From: Glycocaulis abyssi
Lineage (GTDB): Bacteria > Pseudomonadota > Alphaproteobacteria > Caulobacterales > Maricaulaceae
DNA: 64,000 nucleotides
Assembly: GCF_041429775.1 (NCBI RefSeq)
Contig: NZ_CP163421.1
Span: 2,071,001 to 2,135,000 of the forward strand
Reading direction: 5' to 3'
The position numbers and the translations under genes were made by a program. Below, piece by piece: positions 35,750 through 46,577 of the stretch. The number at the start of each line of letters is the position of its first letter. The stretch's first letter is position 1. Under the pieces are notes generated by a model, which was not told where the DNA came from, ran no database searches, and saw only the letters and a program-made list of their open reading frames with translations.

Positions 35750-38700
35750 ACGAGATCACGCAATACCTGCAAGGCCGCCAGCGCCTGATCGAGGCGGGCA
35801 GCTACGACCCGGCCTCCGAGCGCGATGCGTGCGGCGTGGGCCTTATCGCCGCCATTGACGGCCAGCCGCGCCGCGAAGTGGTGGAGCTGGCGATCAAATC
35901 GCTCAAAGCCGTCTGGCACCGCGGCGCGGTTGATGCCGATGGCAAGACGGGCGACGGGGCGGGCGTGCGTGTCGGCGTGCCGCAGGACTTCTTCAAGGAG
36001 CAGGTGGCGCGCACCGGCCATGTACCCGGCGAAGGCCCGGTCGCCGTGGGCATGATCTTCCTGCCGCGCACCGACTTTGCCGCGCAGGAGCGCGGGCGCA
36101 CCATTGTCGAAACTGAAATCCTGCGCGCAGGCTTCCGCCTCTATGGCTGGCGCCAGACCCCGGTTGATCCGTCCTGCCTGGGTGAAAAAGCCAATGCCAC
36201 CCGGCCCGCCATCGAACAGATCCTGTTTGACGATCCGCGCGGCAAGAAAGCCCATATCCTCGACCGTCAGCTCTATATCGTGCGCCGGCGCATCGAAAAG
36301 CGCGCGCGCGAGGAGAATTTGCCGGGCTTCTATATCGCCTCGCTCTCCACGCGCGACATCATCTACAAGGGCATGTTCCTGGCCGAAGCCATTGACCGCT
36401 TCTACCCGGACCTGAAAGACGAGCGCTTCGTCTCGTCCTTTGCGATCTTCCACCAGCGCTATTCGACCAACACCTTCCCCGAATGGCGGCTCGCCCAGCC
36501 TTTCCGCATGCTCGCCCATAATGGGGAGATCAACACGCTCAAGGGCAATGTGAACTGGATGAAGAGCCATGAGATTCTCATGGCGTCCAAAGCCTTTGCC
36601 GACGCCGAAGATGTGGTCAAACCCGTCATCCAGGCGGGCTCATCGGACTCAGCCGCCCTCGACCAGGTGTTCGAAGTATTGGTCCGCGCGGGCCGCACCG
36701 CGCCCATGGCCAAGGCCCTCCTCATCCCTGAAGCCTGGTCGAAAAAGGCTGACATCATGCCGGCGCGCTGGCGCGGGCTTTATGAACACTGCAACTCTGT
36801 GATGGAGCCGTGGGACGGTCCCGCGGCGCTGGCCGCCTGTGACGGGCGCTGGGCGGTGGCGGGGCTCGATCGTAATGGCCTGCGGCCCTTGCGCTGGCTG
36901 CGCACCCATGACGATCTGCTGGTGGTCGGGTCTGAAACCGGCATGACGCCTTTGCCCCAGTCACGCGTGGCACGGCGCGGCTCCATAGAGCCGGGACGCA
37001 TGGTGGCGGTAGATCTCGATGCCGGGCGCTTCTATGACGCCAATGAGATACTCGACCATCTGGCCGCCAAGCACCCCTACGACGAATGGCTATCCAATAT
37101 CCGCGACATTGAAGCGGAAGTTGGCCCCGGCCCGGAGCCGGTCTTGTGGGACGAGGCGATGCGCGCGCGCCGTCAGGCCGCAGCCGGGCTCACCCTGGAA
37201 GATATCGAGATCATCCTTGCGCCGATGGCCGAGGACGGCAAGGAAGCCATCGGCAGCATGGGCGATGACAGCCCGCTTGCCGTGCTCTCCACGCGCTACC
37301 GGCCCGTCTATCACTATTTCCGGCAGAACTTCTCGCAGGTGACCAACCCGCCCATCGACCCGCTGCGCGAAGGCCGGGTGATGAGCCTGAAAACGAGGTT
37401 CAAGAACCTCGGAAACATCCTCGCCAGCGACGAGACACAGACCGACGTGTTCGTGCTGGACAGCCCGATCCTCACCAATGGCATGTATCAGCGCCTGCGC
37501 GGCGTGCTGGGCGAGGGCGTGGCCGAAATCGATTGTACCTTCGCGCTTGAAGACGCATCCGGCGACGGCACAGGGCTGCGCGATGCGCTGGACCGTATCC
37601 GCGCCGATGCAGCCGCCGCAGTACGCGACGGCAAGGCACAGCACCTCATCCTCACCGATGAGGCTCTGGGGCCGGAGCGCTGCGCGGTGCCGATGGCGCT
37701 CGCGGTCGGGGCTGCCCACACGCATCTGACGCGCGAGGGGCTTCGCACCCATGTCTCGCTGAATGTACGCGCCGCCGATGCGATGGACGCCCATGCCTGC
37801 GCGGTGCTGATCGGCCTCGGCGCCACCACAGTGAACCCCTATGTCGCCTTTGAAACCGTGGTGACGCGCACCCTGCGCGGGCTGGGCCAGCTGACACCGG
37901 AAAAGCGCGCCTTCCAGATGAAGAAGGCGCTCGATGCCGGGCTGATGAAAATCCTCTCCAAGATGGGGATTGCGGTCATCTCATCCTATCGGGGCGGGTG
38001 CAATTTCGAGGTGCTCGGCCTCTCGCGCGCGGTGGCCTCGGAATATCTCGGCGGGGTGACGAGCCGCATTTCGGGCGTCGGCCTTTCCGGCCTTGAACAG
38101 AAGCTTGCCGAGCTGCACCGCTGGGCGTGGGGACAAGAAGGCGCGGTGCGCCTGCCCGTCGGCGGCTTCTACCGCCAGCGTAGCTCCGGCGAAGTGCATG
38201 CAGTGGAGGCCGAAAGCGTCACCGCCCTGCAGAAAGCCGTGCGCAATGAGGACTATGCCGCCTTCCGCCAGTTCGTGGAGCTGCAGGCGGCCAAGCCGCC
38301 CATCCAGCTGCGTGACCTGCTGGATATGCGTGCCTTGGGTCCGGCCATCGACATCTCGGCCTGCGAGAGCGTCAACGAGATACGCCAGCGCTTTGTCACG
38401 CCCGGCATGAGCCTTGGCGCCTTGTCGCCCGAAGCCCATGGCGCGCTGAACGTCGCCATGAACCGGATTGGTGCCAAATCCGTCTCCGGCGAGGGCGGGG
38501 AGGATCCCGCCCGTTACAAGCCTCTGCCCAATGGCGACAATATGAATTCCGCCGTGAAGCAGATCGCTTCGGGGCGGTTTGGCGTGACGGCCCAATACCT
38601 CAATGAATGCCGCGAGATAGAGATCAAGGTCGCGCAAGGGGCCAAACCCGGCGAGGGCGGCCAGCTGCCCGGCTTCAAGGTGACCGAGTTTATCGCGAAA

Positions 38701-40260
38701 ATGCGCCATGCCGTACCCGGCACGACGCTGATCTCGCCCCCGCCGCATCACGATATCTATTCCATCGAGGATCTGGCCCAGCTCATCTATGACTTGAAGC
38801 AGATTAACCCCGATGCCCGCGTGGCGGTGAAGCTCGTCAGCGCGGCCGGTGTTGGCGCGGTGGCGGCTGGCGTCGCCAAGGCGCATGCCGACGTGATCCT
38901 GATTTCCGGCAATGTCGGCGGCACGGGCGCAAGCCCCCAGACCTCGATCAAGTTTGCCGGCGCGCCGCTGGAGCTCGGCCTGTCTGAAGCCCATCAGGTG
39001 CTCTCCCTCAACGGCCTGCGCGAGCGCGTCACCCTGCGCGCCGATGGCGGCATCCGCACGGGCCGCGATGTGGTGATCGCCGCCATGCTGGGCGCGGAAG
39101 AGTTCGGCATCGGCACGACCAGCCTGGTGGCGCTCGGCTGCCTGATGGTGCGCCAGTGCCACTCCAACACCTGCCCTGTCGGCGTGTGCACCCAGGACGA
39201 TGAGCTGAGGAAGCGCTTTACCGGCCTCGCCGACCATGTCGTCAATCTGATGACGTTCATTGCCCGCGATGCGCGCGAGATTCTCGCAAGGCTCGGCGCA
39301 AACTCCATTGAAGACGTGATCGGGCGCGCGGACCTGCTCGATCAGGTCAGCCGGGGTGCGGAACATCTCGACGATCTTGACCTTAATCCGCTGCTGGTGC
39401 GGGTCGATCCCCATGCCCGCCCGCCGCGCTCCACGCGCACCCAGCGCAATGCGGTCGCGCCGAGCCTCGATGAGCAGATCCTCAAGGACGCCAGCGCCGT
39501 CTTCTCACGCGGTGAGAAGATGCAGCTAGTCTATGACGTGCGGAACACTGACCGCGCGGTCGGCACGCGCGTCTCTTCGGCCATCGTGCGCAAGTTCGGC
39601 CCCGATGGGCTGAGCGATGGTCAGCTCACGCTTCATCTGAACGGCTCTGCCGGTCAGTCGCTCGGCGCCTTTGCCGCCAAGGGTCTGCGTATCGAGCTGG
39701 AAGGCGATGCCAATGACTATGTCGGCAAGGGCCTGTCCGGTGCCGTTATCGCCATCCGGCCCTTTGGTGGCTGTACGCGCGAGGCACCGGGCGACGCGAT
39801 CATCGGCAATACCGTGCTCTACGGGGCAAGCTCCGGCGCGCTTTATGCCGCGGGCGGGGCCGGCCAGCGCTTTGCGGTGAGAAATTCCGGGGCCACGGTC
39901 GTGGTCGAGGGCTGCGGGGCCAATGGCTGCGAATACATGACCGGCGGCACGGCTGTGATCCTCGGCAAGGTGGGCGATAATTTCGCCGCCGGCATGACCG
40001 GCGGGGAAGCCTTCGTGCTGGATGAGGATGACCGGCTGGAGCCGCGCCTGAATGCGGAAACCGTCTTCGTCAGCGATCTCGACGGCGAGGCGGAGGCGCG
40101 CTGCCGGGCGCTGATCGAGGCCCATGTCGCCGCCACCGGCTCACGCCACGGCGCGGCGATACTGGCCGACTGGGAACGGCGCAAGCGCGCCATCCGCCAT
40201 GTCCGCCCCTTCGAGGCAGGCTATGTGGAGAGCGGCGGGGTGGCGAAAGCGAAGGCTTGA
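35746..40260 (+). CDS. gltB: Glutamate synthase, large subunit
   Basis: A 1504-residue alpha subunit of GOGAT; converts glutamine and 2-oxoglutarate to two glutamates. Cys29 in DACGVGLIA becomes the N-terminal nucleophile of the glutaminase domain after propeptide removal. The synthase/FMN barrel lies at about 840-1200, with GGEDPARY, KPGEGGQLPGFKV and GGTGASPQTSIKFAG. The [3Fe-4S] cysteines are in MVRQCHSNTCPVGVCT. The C-terminal beta-helix (GGxxG repeats such as GANGCEYMTGG) is complete. Confidence 0.97.
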   Translation: MNEITQYLQGRQRLIEAGSYDPASERDACGVGLIAAIDGQPRREVVELAIKSLKAVWHRGAVDADGKTGDGAGVRVGVPQDFFKEQVARTGHVPGEGPVAVGMIFLPRTDFAAQERGRTIVETEILRAGFRLYGWRQTPVDPSCLGEKANATRPAIEQILFDDPRGKKAHILDRQLYIVRRRIEKRAREENLPGFYIASLSTRDIIYKGMFLAEAIDRFYPDLKDERFVSSFAIFHQRYSTNTFPEWRLAQPFRMLAHNGEINTLKGNVNWMKSHEILMASKAFADAEDVVKPVIQAGSSDSAALDQVFEVLVRAGRTAPMAKALLIPEAWSKKADIMPARWRGLYEHCNSVMEPWDGPAALAACDGRWAVAGLDRNGLRPLRWLRTHDDLLVVGSETGMTPLPQSRVARRGSIEPGRMVAVDLDAGRFYDANEILDHLAAKHPYDEWLSNIRDIEAEVGPGPEPVLWDEAMRARRQAAAGLTLEDIEIILAPMAEDGKEAIGSMGDDSPLAVLSTRYRPVYHYFRQNFSQVTNPPIDPLREGRVMSLKTRFKNLGNILASDETQTDVFVLDSPILTNGMYQRLRGVLGEGVAEIDCTFALEDASGDGTGLRDALDRIRADAAAAVRDGKAQHLILTDEALGPERCAVPMALAVGAAHTHLTREGLRTHVSLNVRAADAMDAHACAVLIGLGATTVNPYVAFETVVTRTLRGLGQLTPEKRAFQMKKALDAGLMKILSKMGIAVISSYRGGCNFEVLGLSRAVASEYLGGVTSRISGVGLSGLEQKLAELHRWAWGQEGAVRLPVGGFYRQRSSGEVHAVEAESVTALQKAVRNEDYAAFRQFVELQAAKPPIQLRDLLDMRALGPAIDISACESVNEIRQRFVTPGMSLGALSPEAHGALNVAMNRIGAKSVSGEGGEDPARYKPLPNGDNMNSAVKQIASGRFGVTAQYLNECREIEIKVAQGAKPGEGGQLPGFKVTEFIAKMRHAVPGTTLISPPPHHDIYSIEDLAQLIYDLKQINPDARVAVKLVSAAGVGAVAAGVAKAHADVILISGNVGGTGASPQTSIKFAGAPLELGLSEAHQVLSLNGLRERVTLRADGGIRTGRDVVIAAMLGAEEFGIGTTSLVALGCLMVRQCHSNTCPVGVCTQDDELRKRFTGLADHVVNLMTFIARDAREILARLGANSIEDVIGRADLLDQVSRGAEHLDDLDLNPLLVRVDPHARPPRSTRTQRNAVAPSLDEQILKDASAVFSRGEKMQLVYDVRNTDRAVGTRVSSAIVRKFGPDGLSDGQLTLHLNGSAGQSLGAFAAKGLRIELEGDANDYVGKGLSGAVIAIRPFGGCTREAPGDAIIGNTVLYGASSGALYAAGGAGQRFAVRNSGATVVVEGCGANGCEYMTGGTAVILGKVGDNFAAGMTGGEAFVLDEDDRLEPRLNAETVFVSDLDGEAEARCRALIEAHVAATGSRHGAAILADWERRKRAIRHVRPFEAGYVESGGVAKAKA

Positions 40261-40277
40261 CGCATTACGTAATGCGT
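40260..40277. promoter_or_regulatory. Perfect 18-bp palindrome upstream of the higA-like gene
   Basis: ACGCATTACGTAATGCGT begins at the last base of the gltB stop codon and ends 14 bp before the start of the HTH antitoxin-like gene. Likely the operator for autorepression. Confidence 0.65.
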
Positions 40278-40291
40278 AACACGGTCATTGT

Positions 40292-40597
40292 ATGACCAGT
40301 TTGGCCAACGGCGTTCTGCCGTTTCTCGACATTCACCCCGGTGAAGTCCTGAAAGAGGACTTCATGGTGCCGCTGGGCCTGTCTGCGAGCGCGCTAGCCG
40401 TGCGGTTGCACACCACGCCCGCCAATGTTTCGCGGATCGTGAATGGCAAGCAGGCCGTATCAGCGGAAATGGCCTGCCGTCTGGCGCGTGCGCTCGGCAC
40501 GACGCCAGCGTTCTGGCTTAACTTGCAGGCCCAGTACGACATTGCCGTACTGGGCGACCGCCTGTCGCAGATTGAGCGCGAGGTTGAGCCTCTCTAG
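40292..40597 (+). CDS. HigA family antitoxin / XRE regulator
   Basis: A 101-residue DNA-binding protein. IHPGEVLKEDFMVPLGLSASALA, then the helix-turn-helix VRLHTTPANVSRIVNGKQAVSAEMACRLARALGTTPAFWLNLQAQYD, is the HigA pattern. HigB toxins are normally encoded just upstream; here the preceding gene is gltB, so no toxin partner is present. It may be a stand-alone repressor. Confidence 0.85.
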   Translation: MTSLANGVLPFLDIHPGEVLKEDFMVPLGLSASALAVRLHTTPANVSRIVNGKQAVSAEMACRLARALGTTPAFWLNLQAQYDIAVLGDRLSQIEREVEPL

Positions 40598-40607
40598 CGG
40601 ACCGTCC

Positions 40608-40754
40608 CTAGCTCGGCTTGCGGGCCTTGGAGCGATCCTGCGATTCCTTCATCCGGTCGATAGCCGTACGCGGCGGCGCGGCGGCCGTCACTTTCGGCTT
40701 TTCCTTCTTGGGCTTCTTGGCTTCTTTATTGCCCCGCATCTGGCCTTTGGCCAT
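40608..40754 (-). CDS. Small Lys-rich cytoplasmic protein
   Basis: A 48-residue protein: MAKGQMRGNKEAKKPKKEK at the start, then a Pro/Ala linker and IDRMKESQDRSKARKPS. A GGAG site lies before the ATG. I recall very similar MAKGQ-R-N-KEAKKPKK small proteins in other alphaproteobacteria, of unknown function. It converges on the higA-like gene with ~10 bp between the stops. Confidence 0.7.
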   Translation of the reverse strand: MAKGQMRGNKEAKKPKKEKPKVTAAAPPRTAIDRMKESQDRSKARKPS

Positions 40755-40822
40755 GGGCGTCACTCCGCCGGCTGACCCGCTGGAAACCGGCCCATGCCGG
40801 TGCGGGCAGGGCGCACCGGTCT

Positions 40823-40847
40823 GCCATCCGTCCCTTTGGCGGATGGC
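40823..40847. terminator. Hairpin after the amidohydrolase gene
   Basis: GCCATCCG ... CGGATGGC with a 9-nt loop in the 148-bp gap between the amidohydrolase stop and the small-protein gene. It lacks a clean U tract, so terminator function is tentative. Nothing else in the gap looks coding. Confidence 0.4.
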
Positions 40848-40902
40848 GCGCTGATCCCTGAAGCATCAGTCTTGCGCCTGAACAGGCCGCTTGTCGATGG
40901 GG

Positions 40903-42684
40903 CTACTCCGCAGCCATCGCCATTTGTTGCCCTGCGCGGATCAGGCGGCCGGGGCGGGCATCCGTCACACTGCCATCGCGCACCACTACCTCGCCAGCGA
41001 CTATGGTGGCGCGATAGCCTGTTGCGCCCTGCAGGAGGCGCTGACCACCCGCAGGCAGGTCCGCGACCATGTGCGGAGCTTCCAGCTTGAGATTATCAAG
41101 GTCGATGACGTTGAGATCGGCCTTCAGGCCCACCCTGATCCGGCCCCGGTCATTGAGGCCCAGGAAGTCTGCAAGATCGCTCGTGAGCATCTGCACGGCG
41201 CGGGGCAGGGCGATGCGCTCGCCGCGGGTGCGCTCCTGCGTCCAGTATTTCAATAGATAGCTCGGGAAGCTCGCATCGCAGACCGTGCCCACATGCGCCC
41301 CGCCATCAGACAAGCCAATCAGAGCCTGCGGGTGGCGCATCATGGTCAGCACATTCTCATAGCTCATCTCGGTATAGTTATAGATCGGCAGGTAGATCAG
41401 CTCCTTGCCATCACGGGCGATGACCGTGTCGTAAAGCTCCTCCCAGACCGAAACCCCGCGCGCCCGCGCCCGGCCCGCAATCGATTGCTCGCCGGACTGC
41501 TCGTAATCGGGATCATCGCTCAGCATGAAGAGCTTCTCGGCGACAAACTCCATCGCTTCGAGCATCACATCGGCGATCGGCGGCACGGAGGAGCCCTCCA
41601 CTGCCACCTTGTCGGGCTTTTCAGAGAGTATCTGGGCCTTGAAGGCCGGATCCTTCATGCGCGCGACCCGTTCCTCCAGCGGCAGATGGGCGATGGCCTT
41701 GTAGGCGGGATGGCCCATGAAGGGGTGGAAGGTGCATTGCAGGCCCAGGAACACGCCAATGGCGCGCGGGGCGACCTGCACACGCATATCGACGCCATCC
41801 GCGTTCAGCTTCTCAACGCCCTTGAGAATGTCGCGCCACTGATTGGGGGCAAGGTCGCGCTGCATGAGGGAGATGGAGGCCGGGCGTCCGCCGCCAGCCT
41901 TCACGTATTTCTCCACCACCTCCCACTCTTTCGGGAAAGCTTCCTCCGAGCGCTGCAGGTCAAAGTCAGACACCGCCTGCAGCACGCCATGGGTGAGGCC
42001 GTGGAAGGCTTCGGCAATGCCGGTCAGCTCGTTTGCGGTGGCTTCAGAGGCCGGCGTCCACTCACCATCTGCCGTGCGGTGCAAATCAGAACGGCCGGTT
42101 GAAAAGCCGATAGCGCCTGCCTCCAGCGCTTCGCGCACCAGCTTTCGCATTCTGGCAATGTCCTCGTCAGAGGCTTGCGCGTCGAAACTCGCGCGCTCGT
42201 CCATCACATACACGCGTAGCGGATCGTGGGTAATCATGGCAGCGATATCGATGGTGCGCGGCATGGCGTCCAGCGCATTGAGATAATCAGGAAAGCTTTC
42301 CCAGTTCCATTTCAGGCCCTCATGGAGCGCGGTGCCGGGAATATCCTCCACCCCCTCCATCAGGCGCACCAGCCGGTCATGGTCGGACGGGCGCACGGGC
42401 GCGAAGCCTACCCCGCAATTGCCGACAATGGCCGTCGTGATGCCATGGTTGATGGACGGCTCCATACGGTCGTCCCAGGTCGCCTGCCCGTCATAATGGG
42501 TGTGAATGTCGATAAAGCCCGGCGTCACGATGCACCCGGCCGCATCTATCGTCTCGCGGGCCTCGCCAAGGCCCGTTCCCACCGCGCTGATACGGCCCTG
42601 ATCAATGACGAGATCGGCGCGGATCGGCTCACCGCCCGATCCGTCATAGACAAGGCCGTTCACGATTTTCAGCTGATGGGTCAT
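40903..42684 (-). CDS. N-acyl-D-amino-acid deacylase family amidohydrolase
   Basis: A 593-residue zinc amidohydrolase. I start at 42684 (MTHQLKIVNGLVYDGSGGEP) with GGAGGA upstream. The metal site is FIDIHTHYDGQ near residue 65, followed by NHGITTAIVGNCGVGFAP, the D-aminoacylase signature. SDGGAHVG carries the late catalytic Asp. It probably removes acyl groups from N-acyl-D-amino acids. The start overlaps the BASS transporter stop by 4 bp, so uptake and hydrolysis may be linked. Confidence 0.85.
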   Translation of the reverse strand: MTHQLKIVNGLVYDGSGGEPIRADLVIDQGRISAVGTGLGEARETIDAAGCIVTPGFIDIHTHYDGQATWDDRMEPSINHGITTAIVGNCGVGFAPVRPSDHDRLVRLMEGVEDIPGTALHEGLKWNWESFPDYLNALDAMPRTIDIAAMITHDPLRVYVMDERASFDAQASDEDIARMRKLVREALEAGAIGFSTGRSDLHRTADGEWTPASEATANELTGIAEAFHGLTHGVLQAVSDFDLQRSEEAFPKEWEVVEKYVKAGGGRPASISLMQRDLAPNQWRDILKGVEKLNADGVDMRVQVAPRAIGVFLGLQCTFHPFMGHPAYKAIAHLPLEERVARMKDPAFKAQILSEKPDKVAVEGSSVPPIADVMLEAMEFVAEKLFMLSDDPDYEQSGEQSIAGRARARGVSVWEELYDTVIARDGKELIYLPIYNYTEMSYENVLTMMRHPQALIGLSDGGAHVGTVCDASFPSYLLKYWTQERTRGERIALPRAVQMLTSDLADFLGLNDRGRIRVGLKADLNVIDLDNLKLEAPHMVADLPAGGQRLLQGATGYRATIVAGEVVVRDGSVTDARPGRLIRAGQQMAMAAE

Positions 42685-43619
42685 GGGGTTCCTCCGGCGA
42701 GCTTTTTCTGCCGCAAATGGTCGGTCAGACGGAAGCCATAGGCAAGCCCCACGCCCGAAATCAGATGCCACACACCCCAGACGGCAATGATCGCCGCGGC
42801 GCCGCCCAGCCCGCCAAGCGCACCCAGCAGAATGACAAGGCCAAGCCCCGAATTCTGGATACCGACCTCTATCGTCATGGCGCGCCGCCCGCGCGCATCA
42901 AAGCGCAGCGCCCATCCGGCCGCATAGCCCAGCAACAGCGCCATGGCGTTGTGCACGATGACGGTCGGCAAGATGGCGATAGCCCCCATCAGCAACAGAT
43001 CGGCATTGCCCGCAAGGCTTCCCAATATGATCAGGACCAGGATCACCATGGCCAGCATCGACATGAAAGGCCGCAGCCGCCGGGCCAGCTCCCCATGCCG
43101 GGACGCCAGATACATGCCCGCAGCCAGCGGCACGGCAAGGATCACCATGGTCTGCAGGACAAACGGCACGGCATCGACATCCAGCGCGTCCATCAACTCG
43201 CGCGTGGGGCCGTATAGCCCGCTCCAGAACAGGATCGAGACCGGCGTGGCGAGCGCCGCCAGAAGGCTCGACGTGGCCGTCAGCGACACTGAAAGCGCGG
43301 TGTCGCCCCGCCCCAGATGGGTAAAGAAGTTCGACATGTTCCCGCCCGGGCAGCACGCCACCACGATCATGCCGAGCGCTATCGAGGGCTGGGGCTGCAG
43401 CACCATGACCAGAGCCAGCGTCGCCATCGGCAGCAGCAGGATCTGCGTCAGGGCAGCCCCGCCAAAACGCACCGGCGCGCGTATCACCTGAACGAAATCA
43501 TCCACCCGCAGCGACAGCGCCACCGTAAACATGATGACGGCAAGACTGACGGGAAGAACGCTCTGGAAGACAGGGCCGAGGCTGAGCTGGACCGCATCAA
43601 GGCTGGCAGGGTCGGTCAT
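42681..43619 (-). CDS. BASS family (bile acid:Na+ symporter-like) transporter
   Basis: A 312-residue inner-membrane protein with nine to ten helices. VACCPGGNMSNFFTHLGRGDTALSVSLTATSSLLA is the Na+/substrate cross-over region of this family, and EVGIQNSGLGLVI the second repeat. I start at 43619 (MTDPASLD); an ATG 48 bp earlier is possible. It is translationally coupled to the downstream amidohydrolase. Substrate unknown, likely an organic anion. Confidence 0.8.
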   Translation of the reverse strand: MTDPASLDAVQLSLGPVFQSVLPVSLAVIMFTVALSLRVDDFVQVIRAPVRFGGAALTQILLLPMATLALVMVLQPQPSIALGMIVVACCPGGNMSNFFTHLGRGDTALSVSLTATSSLLAALATPVSILFWSGLYGPTRELMDALDVDAVPFVLQTMVILAVPLAAGMYLASRHGELARRLRPFMSMLAMVILVLIILGSLAGNADLLLMGAIAILPTVIVHNAMALLLGYAAGWALRFDARGRRAMTIEVGIQNSGLGLVILLGALGGLGGAAAIIAVWGVWHLISGVGLAYGFRLTDHLRQKKLAGGTP

Positions 43620-43765
43620 CGGGGGCTCGCGGCGGCGAAGGACGAAGCCGCCACCTTGGACGGACACGAGCCCCGCTGTCGAGTGGTGCGCATACGGGCT
43701 TTGACCTTTGCGCCGGACAGGGCATGCTGGCCAAAAATCGGCTAAACCCTTGGGAGGGCGTTATA

Positions 43766-45496
<1,731 letters not shown>

Positions 45497-45523
45497 GCTC
45501 ACCACAGCGCGTGTCGTGCAACC

Positions 45524-45547
45524 GGCCCCGCCCCTCCGGGCGGGGCC
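45524..45547. terminator. Strong GC hairpin after the M28 gene
   Basis: GGCCCCGCCC-CTCC-GGGCGGGGCC, a 10-bp stem 27 bp after the stop. There is no T run, so it may act in termination with help or in mRNA stabilisation. Confidence 0.55.
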
Positions 45548-45620
45548 TATGCATGCCGGGCTGCATTTAATGCAAGAAACAGAATGACTTTGGGGCACTG
45601 GCGGGAGTAAGAGCCGGGCC

Positions 45621-46574
45621 ATGGCCACACCTGCCGACCCGTCCGCCGCCCCTGTAGCTCCGCCAGCGCCCACGAGCGGGCGGCTGGATGCAGGCCGGGC
45701 AGGCGTCGCGGCCCTCTCCGCCTATGGTATCTGGGGCCTGTCAGCGGCCTTCTACAAATTCCTCGACTTTGCCAGCGCGACCGAGATCGTGCTGCACCGG
45801 GCCATCTGGTCGGTGCCGCTGCTGGCGCTTCTGGTGTGGATGGCAGGGCGCACGCCCTCGGCCTGGCGGCTGATACTCGACCGGCGCGCCATGGCGACCC
45901 TGCTCCTCAGCGCCATCCTCATCGCTTCGAACTGGTGGGTGTTTGTCTGGGCGATCAATGCCGACCGGGTGCTCGATATTTCGCTGGGCTATTTCATCAA
46001 CCCGCTGATGAATGTGGCGGTCGGTGTTTTCATCGCGGGCGAGCGCTTCGGCCGTCTGCGGATGATCGCAGTGGGCCTTGCCGTGATCGGCGTGGTCAAC
46101 CAGATCGTGGCTGTGGGCGAAGTCCCGTGGATCGGGCTGTTCCTGGCGGCCTCCTTCACCGCCTATGGCTATATAAGGAAGACCATCGCAACCGATGGCC
46201 GGGTGGGCCTGTTCTGGGAAACGCTGATTATCTCCCTGCCCTCTCTGGTGGCGCTGTTCTTCCTTGAAGCCTCCGGCAATGGCGGCAGCTTCCTTGAAAG
46301 CCCGTGGCAAGCCATCCTGCTGATCCTGACCGGACCGATGACGGTCGCGCCCCTGCTGCTCTTCATCATCGGGGCAAGGGGGCTGCACTTTGCCACGATC
46401 GGCCTTTTGCAATTTGTCGCCCCGACCCTGCAATTCGCGGTGGGGATCATCTGGGGCGAAGTATTCACCTTCGCCCACGCCATCACCTTCGCCTTTATCT
46501 GGGCGGGGCTGGCCGTCTTCACCTTCGATCTTCTAAGCTCGCGAAAACGCGCCCTCAAACAAACCGCGAGCTGA
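45621..46574 (+). CDS. rarD: RarD-type EamA transporter
   Basis: A 317-residue inner-membrane protein with ten helices (two EamA repeats). YGIWGLSAAFYKFLDFASATEIVLHRAIWSVPLL and SNWWVFVWAINADRVLDISLGYFINPLMNV are the RarD signatures. It transports an unknown metabolite; the family name comes from a chloramphenicol-sensitivity phenotype. Followed after 3 bp by the hydrolase gene, so probably co-transcribed. Confidence 0.9.
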   Translation: MATPADPSAAPVAPPAPTSGRLDAGRAGVAALSAYGIWGLSAAFYKFLDFASATEIVLHRAIWSVPLLALLVWMAGRTPSAWRLILDRRAMATLLLSAILIASNWWVFVWAINADRVLDISLGYFINPLMNVAVGVFIAGERFGRLRMIAVGLAVIGVVNQIVAVGEVPWIGLFLAASFTAYGYIRKTIATDGRVGLFWETLIISLPSLVALFFLEASGNGGSFLESPWQAILLILTGPMTVAPLLLFIIGARGLHFATIGLLQFVAPTLQFAVGIIWGEVFTFAHAITFAFIWAGLAVFTFDLLSSRKRALKQTAS

Positions 46575-46577
46575 TCC

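Noticed and set aside
35605-36570. Long minus-strand open frames opposite gltD-gltB and elsewhere
   Set aside because: GC-rich antisense shadows; the plus-strand genes are complete, conserved proteins.
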